A DNA stretch of 64,000 nt from an uncultured Lachnospiraceae bacterium (GCA_910588565.1 CAJUPF010000007.1:1-64000), one strand, 5' to 3'. Shown: positions 25,190 through 34,821, counted from the first letter of the stretch. The notes: generated by a model from the sequence alone, not told the origin. Made by a program: numbers and translations.

Positions 25190-25268
25190 AGCCTGCGAAC
25201 TGCGCACTTGCTGCGCAGTTCGCAGCCGATATAGTAGAATTGCCAGGAATCCGGCTCCTTGGCAGTAA
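25190..25268 (-). repeat. Dispersed repeat, copy B (partner at 15175-15255)
   Basis: On the minus strand: GAGCCGGATTCCTGGCAATT, CTATATCGGCTGC, then the palindrome GAACTGCGCAGCAAGTGCGC and AGTTC. The blocks are in the same order as copy A. It abuts the gene remnant at 25270-25512. Confidence 0.7.
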
Positions 25269-25269
25269 C

Positions 25270-25512
25270 AGACGCTATTTTATTGTTAGCGGATTGATAT
25301 GTAATTTTACAGGAAGTTGTTGCGGAAGCTTTGATCTTATACGTTTTTCCTCCGCTGCCTTCTGCGATTCATCTAATTCTTCTGTACCGCATCTATCACA
25401 GCTTGGTAATATACGTCAAATTCCTTTACTTCTCCGCGATAATAATCCGTATAATATCCACGGCTGTGCCCCACATGATCCAGCCAGTCGTTCTTTATAT
25501 AGATAACAGAAG
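25270..25512 (-). pseudogene. Decayed gene scraps: phosphatase-like and Ig-like pieces
   Basis: Two out-of-frame remnants. Bases about 25380-25512 encode a 40-residue piece without a start, containing WLDHVGHSRGYYTDYY and ending DAVQKN-stop; the DHVGHSRGY spacing resembles the metal site of type I phosphodiesterase/alkaline phosphatase proteins. Bases about 25262-25375 in another frame encode GKTYKIKASATTSCKITYQS then ANNKIASV, the signature of bacterial Ig-like domains. Both are consistent with a lost secreted protein gene. Family assignments are by eye only. Confidence 0.5.
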
Positions 25513-25526
25513 TTTTTACTGATTTT

Positions 25527-26558
25527 TTATTCTATTATTCTTCTCACGCTATCTCTTTTTACCAAATCAGATGGAACTGACATTTTTACCGGAGCAATCG
25601 CCTGCCCCTGAATCTGCGCTTCGAGATGCTCTACCGCAATCTGGGCTATTTGCTGTAAGCGGATACTGATGCTGGTAAGCTGCGGCTGCATCAGAGACGC
25701 TAACGCCGTATCATTGTAGCTTAAAACACTGAAATCCTCCGGAACCTGATAGCCCAGTACCTGCAGTGTTCTGAGAATGCCCATCGCCGTCGTTTCATTG
25801 AACGCAAAAAAAGCGCTTGCAGGTTCCGGGTTATCTTTCAGATACCCGGCAATCTCGTCGGTAATATGGTTCGCTCTCCAGGGCACATCGACAAATTCGC
25901 TAATCAACTCCGGATGGCGAAACTCCATATAATCGCTAAATAATGTCCAGCGCTGTTCCGGAGCGCGCTGGTTCCTCGAATCCGTAGAAATCATCGGCCC
26001 CACAAACGCTATTTTTTTATGCCCCATCTCAGCCAGATATTCTACTCCCTGACGAATCCCCATCTCATAATTTGGGATCACAGATGTATACTTCTCCTCA
26101 TAGGGAGAGGAATCGACAAACACAATATGATCCGTCCACCGTTCCATCGCGCATATCTGCCCTTCAGAAAACTGTCCAATCGCCAGGATTCCCTGCAGCT
26201 TTTCCTGTACGATTCCCCGGTATAGTCCCGATTCTTCCTCATACTGCAATGTCACCGTCTCAAATCCATTGTCAAAACAGCAATAATCTACGTTGTTCTT
26301 TAAATACAGATAATACGGATCTTCTAACTGTTTTCCGGCATCCATCATCTCTACAATCCCCAGACGCATCGGCTCCTGCTTTCGTTTTTTTGCCTGGCTG
26401 TTTTTGCTTTTTCCCTCATAATCCAGGCTGCCAGCCACCTCCAGGATCTTCTTTCGTGTCGCTTCTGTTACATTTAAGGTCTCATCCTCATTCAGGACGC
26501 GGGATATCGTTGCAATCGAATATCCCGCAATTTCCGATATTTCTTTTAAAGTTGCCAA
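25527..26558 (-). CDS. LacI/GalR-family sugar-responsive regulator
   Basis: 343 aa. N-terminal LacI helix-turn-helix (TLKEISEIAGYSIATISRVL) with hinge DYEGKSKNSQ, then a periplasmic-binding-type effector domain (MRLGIVEMMDAGK to about residue 335). The effector is unknown; no sugar genes adjoin it. The start codon appears to be TTG, preceded by GTGGTGAAGGC, a weak ribosome binding site. It is monocistronic as far as can be seen and lies upstream of the scraps at 25270. Confidence 0.92.
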   Translation of the reverse strand: MATLKEISEIAGYSIATISRVLNEDETLNVTEATRKKILEVAGSLDYEGKSKNSQAKKRKQEPMRLGIVEMMDAGKQLEDPYYLYLKNNVDYCCFDNGFETVTLQYEEESGLYRGIVQEKLQGILAIGQFSEGQICAMERWTDHIVFVDSSPYEEKYTSVIPNYEMGIRQGVEYLAEMGHKKIAFVGPMISTDSRNQRAPEQRWTLFSDYMEFRHPELISEFVDVPWRANHITDEIAGYLKDNPEPASAFFAFNETTAMGILRTLQVLGYQVPEDFSVLSYNDTALASLMQPQLTSISIRLQQIAQIAVEHLEAQIQGQAIAPVKMSVPSDLVKRDSVRRIIE

Positions 26559-26648
26559 GCCTTCACCACTCTTTCCGTTAAATAACCAGTAATATATCTT
26601 ATTCTATTATGAATTCCAATTTTTTTCAACATATTTTTACTAAATTTT

Positions 26649-27284
26649 TTACTTGCAATCATAGTTCAGCTTTTTGGCTTCCCTGTCACTACTGGCTTTC
26701 AGTGCGTTCCGAATCTGATGAAATGACTCTTCTAATGTGCCATTGTTATTGATGACAACTTTACAATATCTCCGGTACTTCTCTTCCGATATCTGGCTGG
26801 CAAATACCGCGTCAATTTTTTCATCCGAGTATCCCCTGCTCTCCTTCAGCCTGCTGCGCCTCTTCTCCTTTGATGTGCAGATATACCACAATTCATCACA
26901 GATCTGATCATATCCATCTTCAATCAGCAATGCCGCCTCCAGAATAAAATATGAATAGACTCCATTCTGCCGTTCTTCCTCCACAAGCCGAAGAATCTCC
27001 TGTTTTACAGCCGGATGGACAATTCCATTCAGCCTGTCCCGCTTTTTTGCATCTGAAAAAATCACGGCTGCCAGTTTCCCCGTATGCAGGCTGCCAGTTT
27101 CCAGATACAGCTCTGCGTCCGGGAAAGCCTCCCGTATCTGTGCGTAGCATTCTGTTCCAGGCTGCATTAGTTTGTGGGCCAGTTCATCCGCCAACAGGAT
27201 TTTTGCAGAAAATTCCCGTTCGATATAGTGCAAAAGCTCTGATTTTCCGGCCCCCACACCTCCTGTAATTCCAATAAATCTCAT
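26649..27284 (-). CDS. coaE: Dephospho-CoA kinase
   Basis: 211 aa. Last step of coenzyme A synthesis, phosphorylating the 3' hydroxyl of the ribose of dephospho-CoA. P-loop GITGGVGAGKSELL lies at the N-terminus, followed by ILLADELAHKLMQPG and the LID-like region with RRSRLKESRGYSDEKI. The ATG at 27284 is chosen since it gives the canonical MRFIGITGG start, preceded by GGGTGGATACT; a longer reading adds 20 Cys/Lys-rich residues unlike the family. It follows polA by 63 bases, a common pairing in Firmicutes. Confidence 0.95.
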   Translation of the reverse strand: MRFIGITGGVGAGKSELLHYIEREFSAKILLADELAHKLMQPGTECYAQIREAFPDAELYLETGSLHTGKLAAVIFSDAKKRDRLNGIVHPAVKQEILRLVEEERQNGVYSYFILEAALLIEDGYDQICDELWYICTSKEKRRSRLKESRGYSDEKIDAVFASQISEEKYRRYCKVVINNNGTLEESFHQIRNALKASSDREAKKLNYDCK

Positions 27285-27347
27285 AGTATCCACCCGTTTA
27301 TCCGACTTTTTTCTCCTATGCTTCTGACAGGCACACGCAGGCACAGC

Positions 27348-29996
27348 TTATTTTGCTTCATACCAGTTCTTTCCGGTATGCAGATCAATTTCCAATGTTA
27401 CTGACAATTCTGCCGCGCCCTGCATCTCCTCTGTCAGGATCTTCTTTACCTGCGGAAGTTCCTCATTGACCGTCTCGATCAGCAGTTCATCATGCACCTG
27501 CAGAATCAGTTTCGATTTCAGACCTTCTTTTGCCAGCCGGTCATGCACCCGGATCATTGCAATTTTAATAATGTCCGCCGCCGTTCCCTGAATCGGCGCG
27601 TTCATCGCCACCCGTTCCCCAAAGGAACGCTGCATAAAATTGCCGGAAGAAAGCTCCGGCACCGGCCTTCTGCGTCCAAACATCGTCAGCGAATACCCTT
27701 TCTCTTTTGCCTCTGCCACCAGCCCGTCCAGAAACGCTTTGATTTTTGGGTATGTTTCAAAATAACGTTCGATATATTCCGCCGCTTCTTTTTTGCTGAT
27801 GCTCAAGTCCTGGCTCAGGCCAAAAGAGCTGATGCCGTAGACAATTCCGAAATTTACTGCTTTTGCATTCCTTCTCTGCAGCTCCGTCACCTCATCAAAC
27901 GGAATATGGAACACCTGGGACGCCGTTGTCCGGTGAATATCCTTTGCTTCCCGATATGCCTGGATCAGCTGCTCATCCCCGGACATATGCGCCAATACAC
28001 GCAGTTCAATCTGGGAATAATCCGCGTCTGCAAAAATACAGCCCTCTGCCGGGGAAAATACCTTTCGGATCATCCTTCCAAGCTCCATGCGGATCGGAAT
28101 ATTCTGCAGGTTGGGATCGGCGCTGCTGATACGCCCGGTAGCTGTAATGGTCTGATGAAATGTACTGTGAATCCGCCCGGTTTCATCGATAAAATTCACC
28201 AGGCCGTCCGCATATGTGGATTTTAATTTGGTCAGCTGCCGGTATTCTAAAATCTCTGCTACCACCGGGTATTCCGGCGCTAGTTTATCCAGTACCTCTG
28301 CCGCTGTAGAATATCCTGTTTTGGTCTTTTTCCCATAAGGCATCTTTAATTTGTCAAACAAAATTACACCTAGCTGTTTGGGAGAATTGATATTAAACGT
28401 CTCTCCGGCCTTTTCGTAAATACTCTGTTCCAGCTCCAAAATCCGCTGTACCAGACTTTCTCCATAAGCCTCAAGAGCAGCTTTATCTGCCGCGATTCCT
28501 TCCTGCTCCATATCTGCCAGAACATAGACCAATGGCAGCTCAATCTCCTCATAAAGGGTAAGCATTCCTGTTTCTTTCAGTCCTTCTGTCAGTACCGCTT
28601 TTGCTTTCCATGCGGTGTATGCCATATTGCAGGCACAGGAACACGCTTTCTGCGGCTCTTTCTCCATTCCTTCCCCAAGGCTTAATTTCCCCAGATAATC
28701 TGTCTGGGAAGAGAGCGTTAAGCCAAGATATTTTCCTGCGATATCGTCATACGTATACGTGCTTTGCAGTGGGTTTAAAAGATACGCCGCAATCCCGCAG
28801 TCAAACAGCCGTTTCCTCAATTCCGGATCATCGCCGGGAAGTAAAAAGAACCTGACCTGCTCCTTTAAATCCAGGACAGAACCGCTTCCCTTTAGCAGCA
28901 GGCTTTGCAGCCTCCCTTTTAAATATTCTGCGGTCATAAAGCCGCTCACCGGAAGATACGCTGTCTCTTCTTCCCCAAAACACACCGCAGCCCCTAAAAG
29001 CTTCTGATCTTTTACCACCGGAGCCAGCCCAAAGCAGCTGCTGTTTTCCGCTTTTATAAGCCACTCCTCGGCCTGTGTAAATTCTTCGATTCTCTGAAAC
29101 TGTTCCGGATCACAATTTCTGGGACTTTCCGGTTCAAACCGTTTGAGCAGGCTTTTTAATTCCAGACGTTCGCACAGAAGGCGGGCCTCCTGCGTAAATA
29201 AATTCCCCAGCCGCGCTTCCTGAAGCTGGTATGCAATCGGTGCATTTACATCGATTGTCGCCAGTGTTTTTGACAATTCCGCCATATCATAATGGGCTTT
29301 TAAATTCTCTTTTGCCCGTTTTGGCTTGATTTCTTCCGCATGGGCAAACGCGTTTTCGATACTGCCATAAGCTGCAATCAGGCTGGTAGCCGTCTTCTCT
29401 CCAATTCCAGGCACACCTGGAATATTATCCGAAGTATCTCCCATCAGGGCTTTTACATCGATAAACTGTACCGGGGTCACCTGATAGCGTTCCAACACAT
29501 CTTTTGCATAATAATTTTCTATTTCTGTGCCTGTCCGCTTTGTCTTTGGGATTCGGATTCTGACATGCTCTGTGGCAAGCTGCAGCAAATCACGATCCCC
29601 GGAAACGACAGAGACTTCTAACCCTGCCGCTTCTGCCTGCCTGGAAATCGTTCCCAGAATATCATCGGCCTCATAGCCTTCTTTTTCTACAATCCGCACC
29701 CCCATAGCAGATAACATTTCTTTCATAACCGGCACCTGCTGGCGCAGTTCTTCTGCCATGGGTTTTCTGGTGCCTTTGTATTCCGCATACATATTGTGGC
29801 GGAAGGTGGGTGCGTGTACATCAAAAGCTACCGTCAGATATTCCGGTTGTTCCTCATCTAAGATTTTAAATAAGATATTTAAAAATCCATGGATGGCATT
29901 GGTATGAAACCCTTCGGAATTTGACAAATCCGGGACTCCAAAAAATGCTCTGTTTAAAATACTGTGCCCGTCAATCAATACTATTTTTTCACTCAT
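27348..29996 (-). CDS. polA: DNA polymerase I
   Basis: 882 aa. Domains in order: 5'-3' exonuclease (about 1-290; SEKIVLIDGHSILNRAFFG, GYEADDILGT, DTSDNIPGVPGIGEKTA), a degenerate 3'-5' exonuclease (about 310-470) without the DxE motif and so probably without proofreading, as in Bacillus-type enzymes, and the polymerase domain (motif A DADYSQIELRVLAHMSGD, motif B RRNAKAVNFGIVYG, motif C LQVHDELLIE). The ATG at 29996 follows GAGGGCAAT and overlaps the aminopeptidase stop as ATGA, implying coupling. It fills gaps and removes RNA primers. Confidence 0.97.
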   Translation of the reverse strand: MSEKIVLIDGHSILNRAFFGVPDLSNSEGFHTNAIHGFLNILFKILDEEQPEYLTVAFDVHAPTFRHNMYAEYKGTRKPMAEELRQQVPVMKEMLSAMGVRIVEKEGYEADDILGTISRQAEAAGLEVSVVSGDRDLLQLATEHVRIRIPKTKRTGTEIENYYAKDVLERYQVTPVQFIDVKALMGDTSDNIPGVPGIGEKTATSLIAAYGSIENAFAHAEEIKPKRAKENLKAHYDMAELSKTLATIDVNAPIAYQLQEARLGNLFTQEARLLCERLELKSLLKRFEPESPRNCDPEQFQRIEEFTQAEEWLIKAENSSCFGLAPVVKDQKLLGAAVCFGEEETAYLPVSGFMTAEYLKGRLQSLLLKGSGSVLDLKEQVRFFLLPGDDPELRKRLFDCGIAAYLLNPLQSTYTYDDIAGKYLGLTLSSQTDYLGKLSLGEGMEKEPQKACSCACNMAYTAWKAKAVLTEGLKETGMLTLYEEIELPLVYVLADMEQEGIAADKAALEAYGESLVQRILELEQSIYEKAGETFNINSPKQLGVILFDKLKMPYGKKTKTGYSTAAEVLDKLAPEYPVVAEILEYRQLTKLKSTYADGLVNFIDETGRIHSTFHQTITATGRISSADPNLQNIPIRMELGRMIRKVFSPAEGCIFADADYSQIELRVLAHMSGDEQLIQAYREAKDIHRTTASQVFHIPFDEVTELQRRNAKAVNFGIVYGISSFGLSQDLSISKKEAAEYIERYFETYPKIKAFLDGLVAEAKEKGYSLTMFGRRRPVPELSSGNFMQRSFGERVAMNAPIQGTAADIIKIAMIRVHDRLAKEGLKSKLILQVHDELLIETVNEELPQVKKILTEEMQGAAELSVTLEIDLHTGKNWYEAK

Positions 29997-31786
29997 ATTG
30001 CCCTCGTATATTCTTTTAACCAACGATTTTGTGCATCTGTCATATAAGGTGACAGCGTCTCATACACGTTTTTATGATAGTCATTTAACAGCGTTTTTTC
30101 CCGGTTTGTCATATCCTTTGGATCAACCGCGTCCAAATCGATTGGCGCATAGGTAATCGTCTCAAAACAAAGGAACTGCCCGTATTCATTCCGCTCCGCC
30201 CCACGGCACAGAAGCTCATTTTCAATACGGATACCGTATGCGCCTTCAATATAGACTCCAGGCTCATCGGTCGTAATCATGCCTTCTTCCAATACAGCCG
30301 TATCTTCCAATCTGCTCTGTTTCCAGCGGAACGCATTGGGGCCTTCATGTACATTCAGGATATGCCCGACTCCGTGCCCGGTTCCGCAGCGGTAATCAAG
30401 CCCCAGGCTCCAAAGCGGCTCCCTGGCCAGAATATCCAGATTCGCTCCTCTGCAGCCATGCAGAAACTTCGCCGCCGCCAGATTCAGATTAGAACGCAGC
30501 ACTGCCGTAAAATTCCGCCGCATTTCATCTGTGATCGGGCCAAGCGCTATGGTTCTTGTGATATCAGTAGTCCCTTCCAGATAATGTCCCCCGGAATCTA
30601 CCAGAAGAAATCCTTCCGGTTTCAGCGCCGCAGACTGCTCCGGCGTGGCTGCATAATGCATCATCGCCGCGTTTTCCCCATATGCGCAGATCGTTTCAAA
30701 ACTCAGATCCAGAAAATGCTCCTGTTCTTCGCGCCGCTCTTTCAGATATTCTGCTGCGGAAAGTTCTGTAATCGGCTCTGTTCCAATGTGCGTTTTCAGC
30801 CAATACATAAATTTTGTAAAAGCTACGCCGTCTTTGATATGCGCTGTAATCGTATTCGCTATCTCTGTCGGGTTTTTTACCGCTTTTAACCGTTCAGAGG
30901 GATTTTCTTTCTTTCTCTTTTTCACAGATTCCGGCAGATTCCTAAAAATTCTGTAATTCACTGTTTTTTCATCCAAAAGCACTGTTTCTGCCGTTATGCC
31001 GGCTGCATAATCATAGATGGAATCATACGGACGGACTGTGATCTTGTGTTCTGCCAGATACGCGCTTTGCTCTTCTGTCAGGAGTTCTTCCTGCACAAAC
31101 CAGATGCATGTTTCCTGTGTTATAATAAGATAGGACAGAACCACCGGGACATGGAAAATATCGCTGCCGCGCACATTTAAAAGCCATGCGATATCGTACA
31201 GAGAAGACAAAATATGCATCTGTGCGCCGGCCTCTTTTATTTTTTCCCTGACGTCCGCAAGCTTCCACGCTGTGCTGCGGCCGGAATATTGTTCTTCCAA
31301 AATAAAAAAGGGCTCTTTTGACATACCCGGACGGTTCTGCCAGATCGTTCCGACGATATCCTCATCCGTGTACAGTGTTCCTTGTTTCTCTTTGGCAATC
31401 GTTTCGTATTCTTCTCCGTCTTTGGCGCTGATTACTCTGCCGTCAAATCCGATACAGCCGCCAGTCTTTATGGTTTCTCTGATAAAATCCTTGATCTTGG
31501 GCACGCCTTCTTCGCCCATGCGCCGCAGGGTAATCCCGCTGCCTTCTAACTGCCGCCCGGCCTGGATAAAATATCTTCCGTCTGTCCACAAGTCTGCTGT
31601 CGTCTGCGTAATCACTGCGGTTCCGGCAGACCCGGTAAATCCGGTTATATATTCTCTTGCTTTAAAATATTCTCCTACGTATTCGGATGCGTGAAAATCG
31701 GATGTGGGAATCACATACAAATCGATTCCACGCTCCGCCATTTGCGCCCGGAGCGCTGCAATCCGTTCCACTGCCTTATGCTTCAT
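29993..31786 (-). CDS. Aminopeptidase P family (Xaa-Pro aminopeptidase)
   Basis: 597 aa, the long three-domain form. It releases N-terminal residues preceding proline. N-terminal creatinase-like domains are followed by the M24 pita-bread domain with metal ligands in LVDSGGHYLEGTTDITRTIA (two Asp), GTGHGVGHILNVHEGP (His), and DEPGVYIEGAYGIRIENEL (Glu). No signal peptide, so cytosolic. The start at 31786 follows GAGGACAAAGACG and overlaps the thioesterase 3' end by 11 bases; upstream codons belong to an interspersed repeat. Its stop overlaps polA. Confidence 0.93.
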   Translation of the reverse strand: MKHKAVERIAALRAQMAERGIDLYVIPTSDFHASEYVGEYFKAREYITGFTGSAGTAVITQTTADLWTDGRYFIQAGRQLEGSGITLRRMGEEGVPKIKDFIRETIKTGGCIGFDGRVISAKDGEEYETIAKEKQGTLYTDEDIVGTIWQNRPGMSKEPFFILEEQYSGRSTAWKLADVREKIKEAGAQMHILSSLYDIAWLLNVRGSDIFHVPVVLSYLIITQETCIWFVQEELLTEEQSAYLAEHKITVRPYDSIYDYAAGITAETVLLDEKTVNYRIFRNLPESVKKRKKENPSERLKAVKNPTEIANTITAHIKDGVAFTKFMYWLKTHIGTEPITELSAAEYLKERREEQEHFLDLSFETICAYGENAAMMHYAATPEQSAALKPEGFLLVDSGGHYLEGTTDITRTIALGPITDEMRRNFTAVLRSNLNLAAAKFLHGCRGANLDILAREPLWSLGLDYRCGTGHGVGHILNVHEGPNAFRWKQSRLEDTAVLEEGMITTDEPGVYIEGAYGIRIENELLCRGAERNEYGQFLCFETITYAPIDLDAVDPKDMTNREKTLLNDYHKNVYETLSPYMTDAQNRWLKEYTRAI

Positions 31787-32297
31787 CGTCTTTGTCCTCA
31801 TGATCGCCGAATGGCATAGAGGTATCCCCGGAGGGGGCGTCTTCATAAAATTCAAAAAATTTGGTATCCAGTTCCGGATAGGAGCGTTTCAGGGAAATGG
31901 GTTTGCCGCTGCGGGTTAAAAAGCAGTGTTCACTGGCGGCAAGCGTCCGCAGTTCTCCTGTTTTTTTATCTGTCATACGGTATTCTACTTTCATTTTAAT
32001 CCCGTTGTATTCTGCTATTTTGGTCTCGATGACTACAGTATCATCGAAATGCACCATGCTTTTGTATTCACAGGTTACGGATAAAACGGGGCTGATAATT
32101 TCCATTTTTTCCATACCTTTGTAAGACAGGCCAATCTGTTCCATCATGTCCATTCTGGCCTCTTCCATCCAGCGGATGTAATTGGAGTGATGAATGATTC
32201 CCATTTGATCGGTTTCATAGTATTTCGCGTGATGTTCGTATGGTTTCAGACGAATTGGGTCTGTCTGCCCGTAAATCTGTAATTCTCTTCCAGCCAT
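31776..32297 (-). CDS. 4HBT acyl-CoA thioesterase with repeat-derived C-terminal tail
   Basis: 173 aa hot-dog-fold thioesterase of the YbgC/FadM type. Active-site segment YYETDQMGIIHHSNYIRWME contains the catalytic Asp, and EYRMTDKKTGELRTLAAS belongs to the second half of the fold. It hydrolyses acyl-CoA, chain length unknown. The last 20 residues (APSGDTSMPFGDHEDKDDEA) have no counterpart in a typical hot-dog domain and are encoded by a copy of the window's interspersed repeat family. The ATG at 32297 follows AGGAGG. First gene of the thioesterase-aminopeptidase-polA-coaE operon. Confidence 0.9.
   Translation of the reverse strand: MAGRELQIYGQTDPIRLKPYEHHAKYYETDQMGIIHHSNYIRWMEEARMDMMEQIGLSYKGMEKMEIISPVLSVTCEYKSMVHFDDTVVIETKIAEYNGIKMKVEYRMTDKKTGELRTLAASEHCFLTRSGKPISLKRSYPELDTKFFEFYEDAPSGDTSMPFGDHEDKDDEA
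31800..31836 (-). repeat. Interspersed repeat copy inside the thioesterase gene
   Basis: On the minus strand: CCCTCCGGGGATACCTCTAT followed by GCCATTCGGCGATC, matching the array unit at 15490 at most positions. In frame it adds PSGDTSMPFGD to the protein. Confidence 0.8.
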
Positions 32298-32470
32298 ATT
32301 CAGGCGCCTCCTTTTCAAAAACTTTTCATTGTTATTATGTCACACTGAAACAGGATTTTCAAGTTGGTGATTCTTATCATTTTTGCTTTTTGCAAATAAA
32401 ACTTGGTATCGCTATAATCAGAATACACCAAGAAAACTTGGCAGCACAGAACAGAATCCGTCTCACTTAA

Positions 32471-33187
32471 CTATATGGATTTTTGTTTATTCAACAGTAT
32501 TGCACATACAATTACCGCCGCACAAAATACAAGAATCAAATACCATAGATTTTCAAAGCAAAAACCATTGTTTAACATTAATCGGTATCCCCAGGAAGCG
32601 GGGAACATACGCCCGATGGTTTCAAGAAAATCAGGCAGCAGATTGAGAGGGAACATAATTCCCGAAAGCATAATTGAGGGTAAAAATACAAGTTGCGCTA
32701 TCATCGTCAGTTTTGCCTGATTTGTTGCAATTAGCCCTAATACACTTCCAATGCCCAATGATACAATTATGTATACAGCAAGCGCAGGAAAGAAAAACGG
32801 AAGCTGCATCGGCAAAGCTGCCTCAAACAGCACGGGAGCAAGCAGCAATATAATGATACAGCTAATCATCAAATGCACAAATGCAGAAAGAACCATCGTA
32901 ATAAGACCGAAATAGAAAGGCACTCCATTCGCTTTATAAACCTTTTTTACATCACTTCCATATGTTTCAATCAGCGATGGCGGCAGCCCGATAAACGCTC
33001 CCATGGAAACGCTCATTACAATCATAGACTGTATCAGCGTGCTTCTCGTTTCAGGCATAACAGAAGTAAAAATACCACCCATAAGCAGAAAGAACATAAG
33101 CGGAACGATATAGCAGGTAACTAACAAGGATTTACTTCGTATATCCAATTTCCACTGTAATGCCACACCATAAAAAAAACCGTTCAT
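32471..33187 (-). CDS. ABC-2 type transporter permease (MerR-linked operon)
   Basis: 238 aa with six hydrophobic segments and the ABC-2 pattern of a long loop after the first segment (PETRSTLIQSMIVMSVSMGAF). Segment LVFLPSIMLSGIMFPLNLLP is the ABC-2 permease signature region. The substrate is unknown; such pairs export drugs, peptides or polysaccharide. Its start overlaps the ATPase stop by 4 bases (ATGA). The operon's AT content is higher than that of its neighbours, and it lies beside a second exporter operon, suggesting acquisition. Confidence 0.88.
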   Translation of the reverse strand: MNGFFYGVALQWKLDIRSKSLLVTCYIVPLMFFLLMGGIFTSVMPETRSTLIQSMIVMSVSMGAFIGLPPSLIETYGSDVKKVYKANGVPFYFGLITMVLSAFVHLMISCIIILLLAPVLFEAALPMQLPFFFPALAVYIIVSLGIGSVLGLIATNQAKLTMIAQLVFLPSIMLSGIMFPLNLLPDFLETIGRMFPASWGYRLMLNNGFCFENLWYLILVFCAAVIVCAILLNKQKSI

Positions 33188-33999
33188 TCTGTTTCCCTCC
33201 TTGCCATTTTGATAAAATGCTGTTCTAATGTGCCGCGGTTGACTTTCATATCCAATACAGGGATTTCTTTCTGTTTTAACTCGCCAAGCATGGAAATCAA
33301 AGCGTCTTCCATATTTTCCGTTTCAAAAGTCCTGTTTCCTTGCTGTGTCTTGATATGGATAAAGTATTTTCTCCCAACCTTATCCGTCAGTTCAGAAGCT
33401 GTGCCGCAAAAGACAATCTTTCCGTTATTCAAAATGGCAATGCGGTCGCATAAGGTTTCTACTTCCGTCATATCATGGCTTGCCAGAACAATTGTTTTTC
33501 CGTAGGACTTGAGTTTTCGGATTTGTTCGTGAAGCGACAGTCTGCCCTCAACATCAAGCCCCGCAGTTGGCTCGTCAAGAAAAATAATATCTGGATTGCC
33601 GATAAGCGCAAGGGCAAGATGCAACCGCCTTTTCTGCCCTGTGGATAATTGTATATACAGTTTCTTTTCAATTTCTTTGATACCAAGGCCATTTAACACA
33701 GCATAATCAATTTTTGTTCTATTCCATTTTGCAAATAGATTTACAGCCTCCATTGGCCTGATATAGGCGGGTAAAGATGAGGATTGTAACTGAATACCCA
33801 TTTTCCCGTTTACAGTAATCACACCACTGTCATATGTCCTTAAGCCTTCGATACATTCAAGAGCTGTTGTTTTTCCCGCTCCGTTTACACCAAGCAGAGC
33901 AAAAATTTCCCCTTGTTCGATTTGAAAATCCAGTCCTTTCAGAACAACATGGCTGCCATAACTTTTCTTTAATTCACGAACCTGTATTGCGCCCTTCAT
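33184..33999 (-). CDS. ABC transporter ATP-binding protein (MerR-linked operon)
   Basis: 271 aa. Walker A GVNGAGKTTALECI, Q-loop MGIQLQSSS, ABC signature LSTGQKRRLHLALALIG, Walker B IIFLDEPTAGLD, and H-loop ASHDMTEVE are all intact, so it should hydrolyse ATP. It pairs with the permease at 32471, with stop and start overlapping. AGGAGGTGAGACA precedes the ATG. It follows the MerR-type regulator by 11 bases, making a regulator-ATPase-permease operon of exporter type. Confidence 0.94.
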   Translation of the reverse strand: MKGAIQVRELKKSYGSHVVLKGLDFQIEQGEIFALLGVNGAGKTTALECIEGLRTYDSGVITVNGKMGIQLQSSSLPAYIRPMEAVNLFAKWNRTKIDYAVLNGLGIKEIEKKLYIQLSTGQKRRLHLALALIGNPDIIFLDEPTAGLDVEGRLSLHEQIRKLKSYGKTIVLASHDMTEVETLCDRIAILNNGKIVFCGTASELTDKVGRKYFIHIKTQQGNRTFETENMEDALISMLGELKQKEIPVLDMKVNRGTLEQHFIKMARRETE

Positions 34000-34010
34000 T
34001 GTCTCACCTC

Positions 34011-34799
34011 CTAGTCAAATGGATTTGTTCCAAGCCTTGAAAAATAGACTTGCAAAGCTGGCTCTAAATATTCGTTTACGATTTTTTGTCTTTCTTCCCA
34101 TGCATTTGCGGCGGTATCAATGTTGCCGATTTCCATCAATTTCGGAAGCATACTCCTGTCACCGTTTGTAAACTCCATAATCAACTCCCAATATTCTTTT
34201 ACAGCCTGTTGGCATTTTTCGTTTTCAGGCGGTACACTTGCCTTTTGAAGCTGTATAATTTCATCACTCAGGCGGTTGAATCTGTCCATAAAATCCAAGC
34301 CGCTCTCCATATCAAATTGATTGCGTATGTGGTCGAGCGTATCATCATCAAAACGCTTAATTAGATAATAAAAGTCATTTTTCATTTGCAGATTGACAAG
34401 AATATCCGCATACTTGGTAAAGTTAACTGCCTGCATTTGTAAAACTTCTGTTTTTAACTGTTCGATTGCCTTCAAAGAATCTTTCAGCTGTTCTATTTTT
34501 TTGCGTATATCGTCCGCCTGCTCCGTAAGGGCGTTTGCAACATCCTCCGGTGTTTCTAAAAAAATCAACCGCTGTTTTATATCGTTTAAAGAAAACCCCA
34601 GTGATTTCAAAGATATAATCTGGTGAAGTATAATCAAATCTTTATCTGTATAAAGCCTGCGTCCACCTTCGCTTTCTGCCGATGGAGAGAGCAGCCCTTC
34701 TTTGTCATAGTATTGCAGAGTACGGACGGTAACGCCCATTTTCTTTGCTGCTTCGCCAACTGTCATAAATCCCTCTGGAACTGCTTTGTATTGTGCCAT
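34011..34799 (-). CDS. MerR-family regulator (TipA/Mta-like)
   Basis: 262 aa. N-terminal MerR DNA-binding domain (MTVGEAAKKMGVTVRTLQYY, DKEGLLSPS), a long dimerisation coiled coil (about 80-130), and a C-terminal 130-aa region rich in aromatic residues that could bind a hydrophobic effector as in TipAS-type proteins. The ATG at 34799 is preceded by AGGAGG at 9 bases; a GTG two codons upstream is too close. It presumably activates its own operon with the downstream ABC exporter through the 19-bp-spacer promoter at 34822. Confidence 0.9.
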   Translation of the reverse strand: MAQYKAVPEGFMTVGEAAKKMGVTVRTLQYYDKEGLLSPSAESEGGRRLYTDKDLIILHQIISLKSLGFSLNDIKQRLIFLETPEDVANALTEQADDIRKKIEQLKDSLKAIEQLKTEVLQMQAVNFTKYADILVNLQMKNDFYYLIKRFDDDTLDHIRNQFDMESGLDFMDRFNRLSDEIIQLQKASVPPENEKCQQAVKEYWELIMEFTNGDRSMLPKLMEIGNIDTAANAWEERQKIVNEYLEPALQVYFSRLGTNPFD

Positions 34800-34821
34800 A
34801 ATCACTTACCTCCTGACACGT

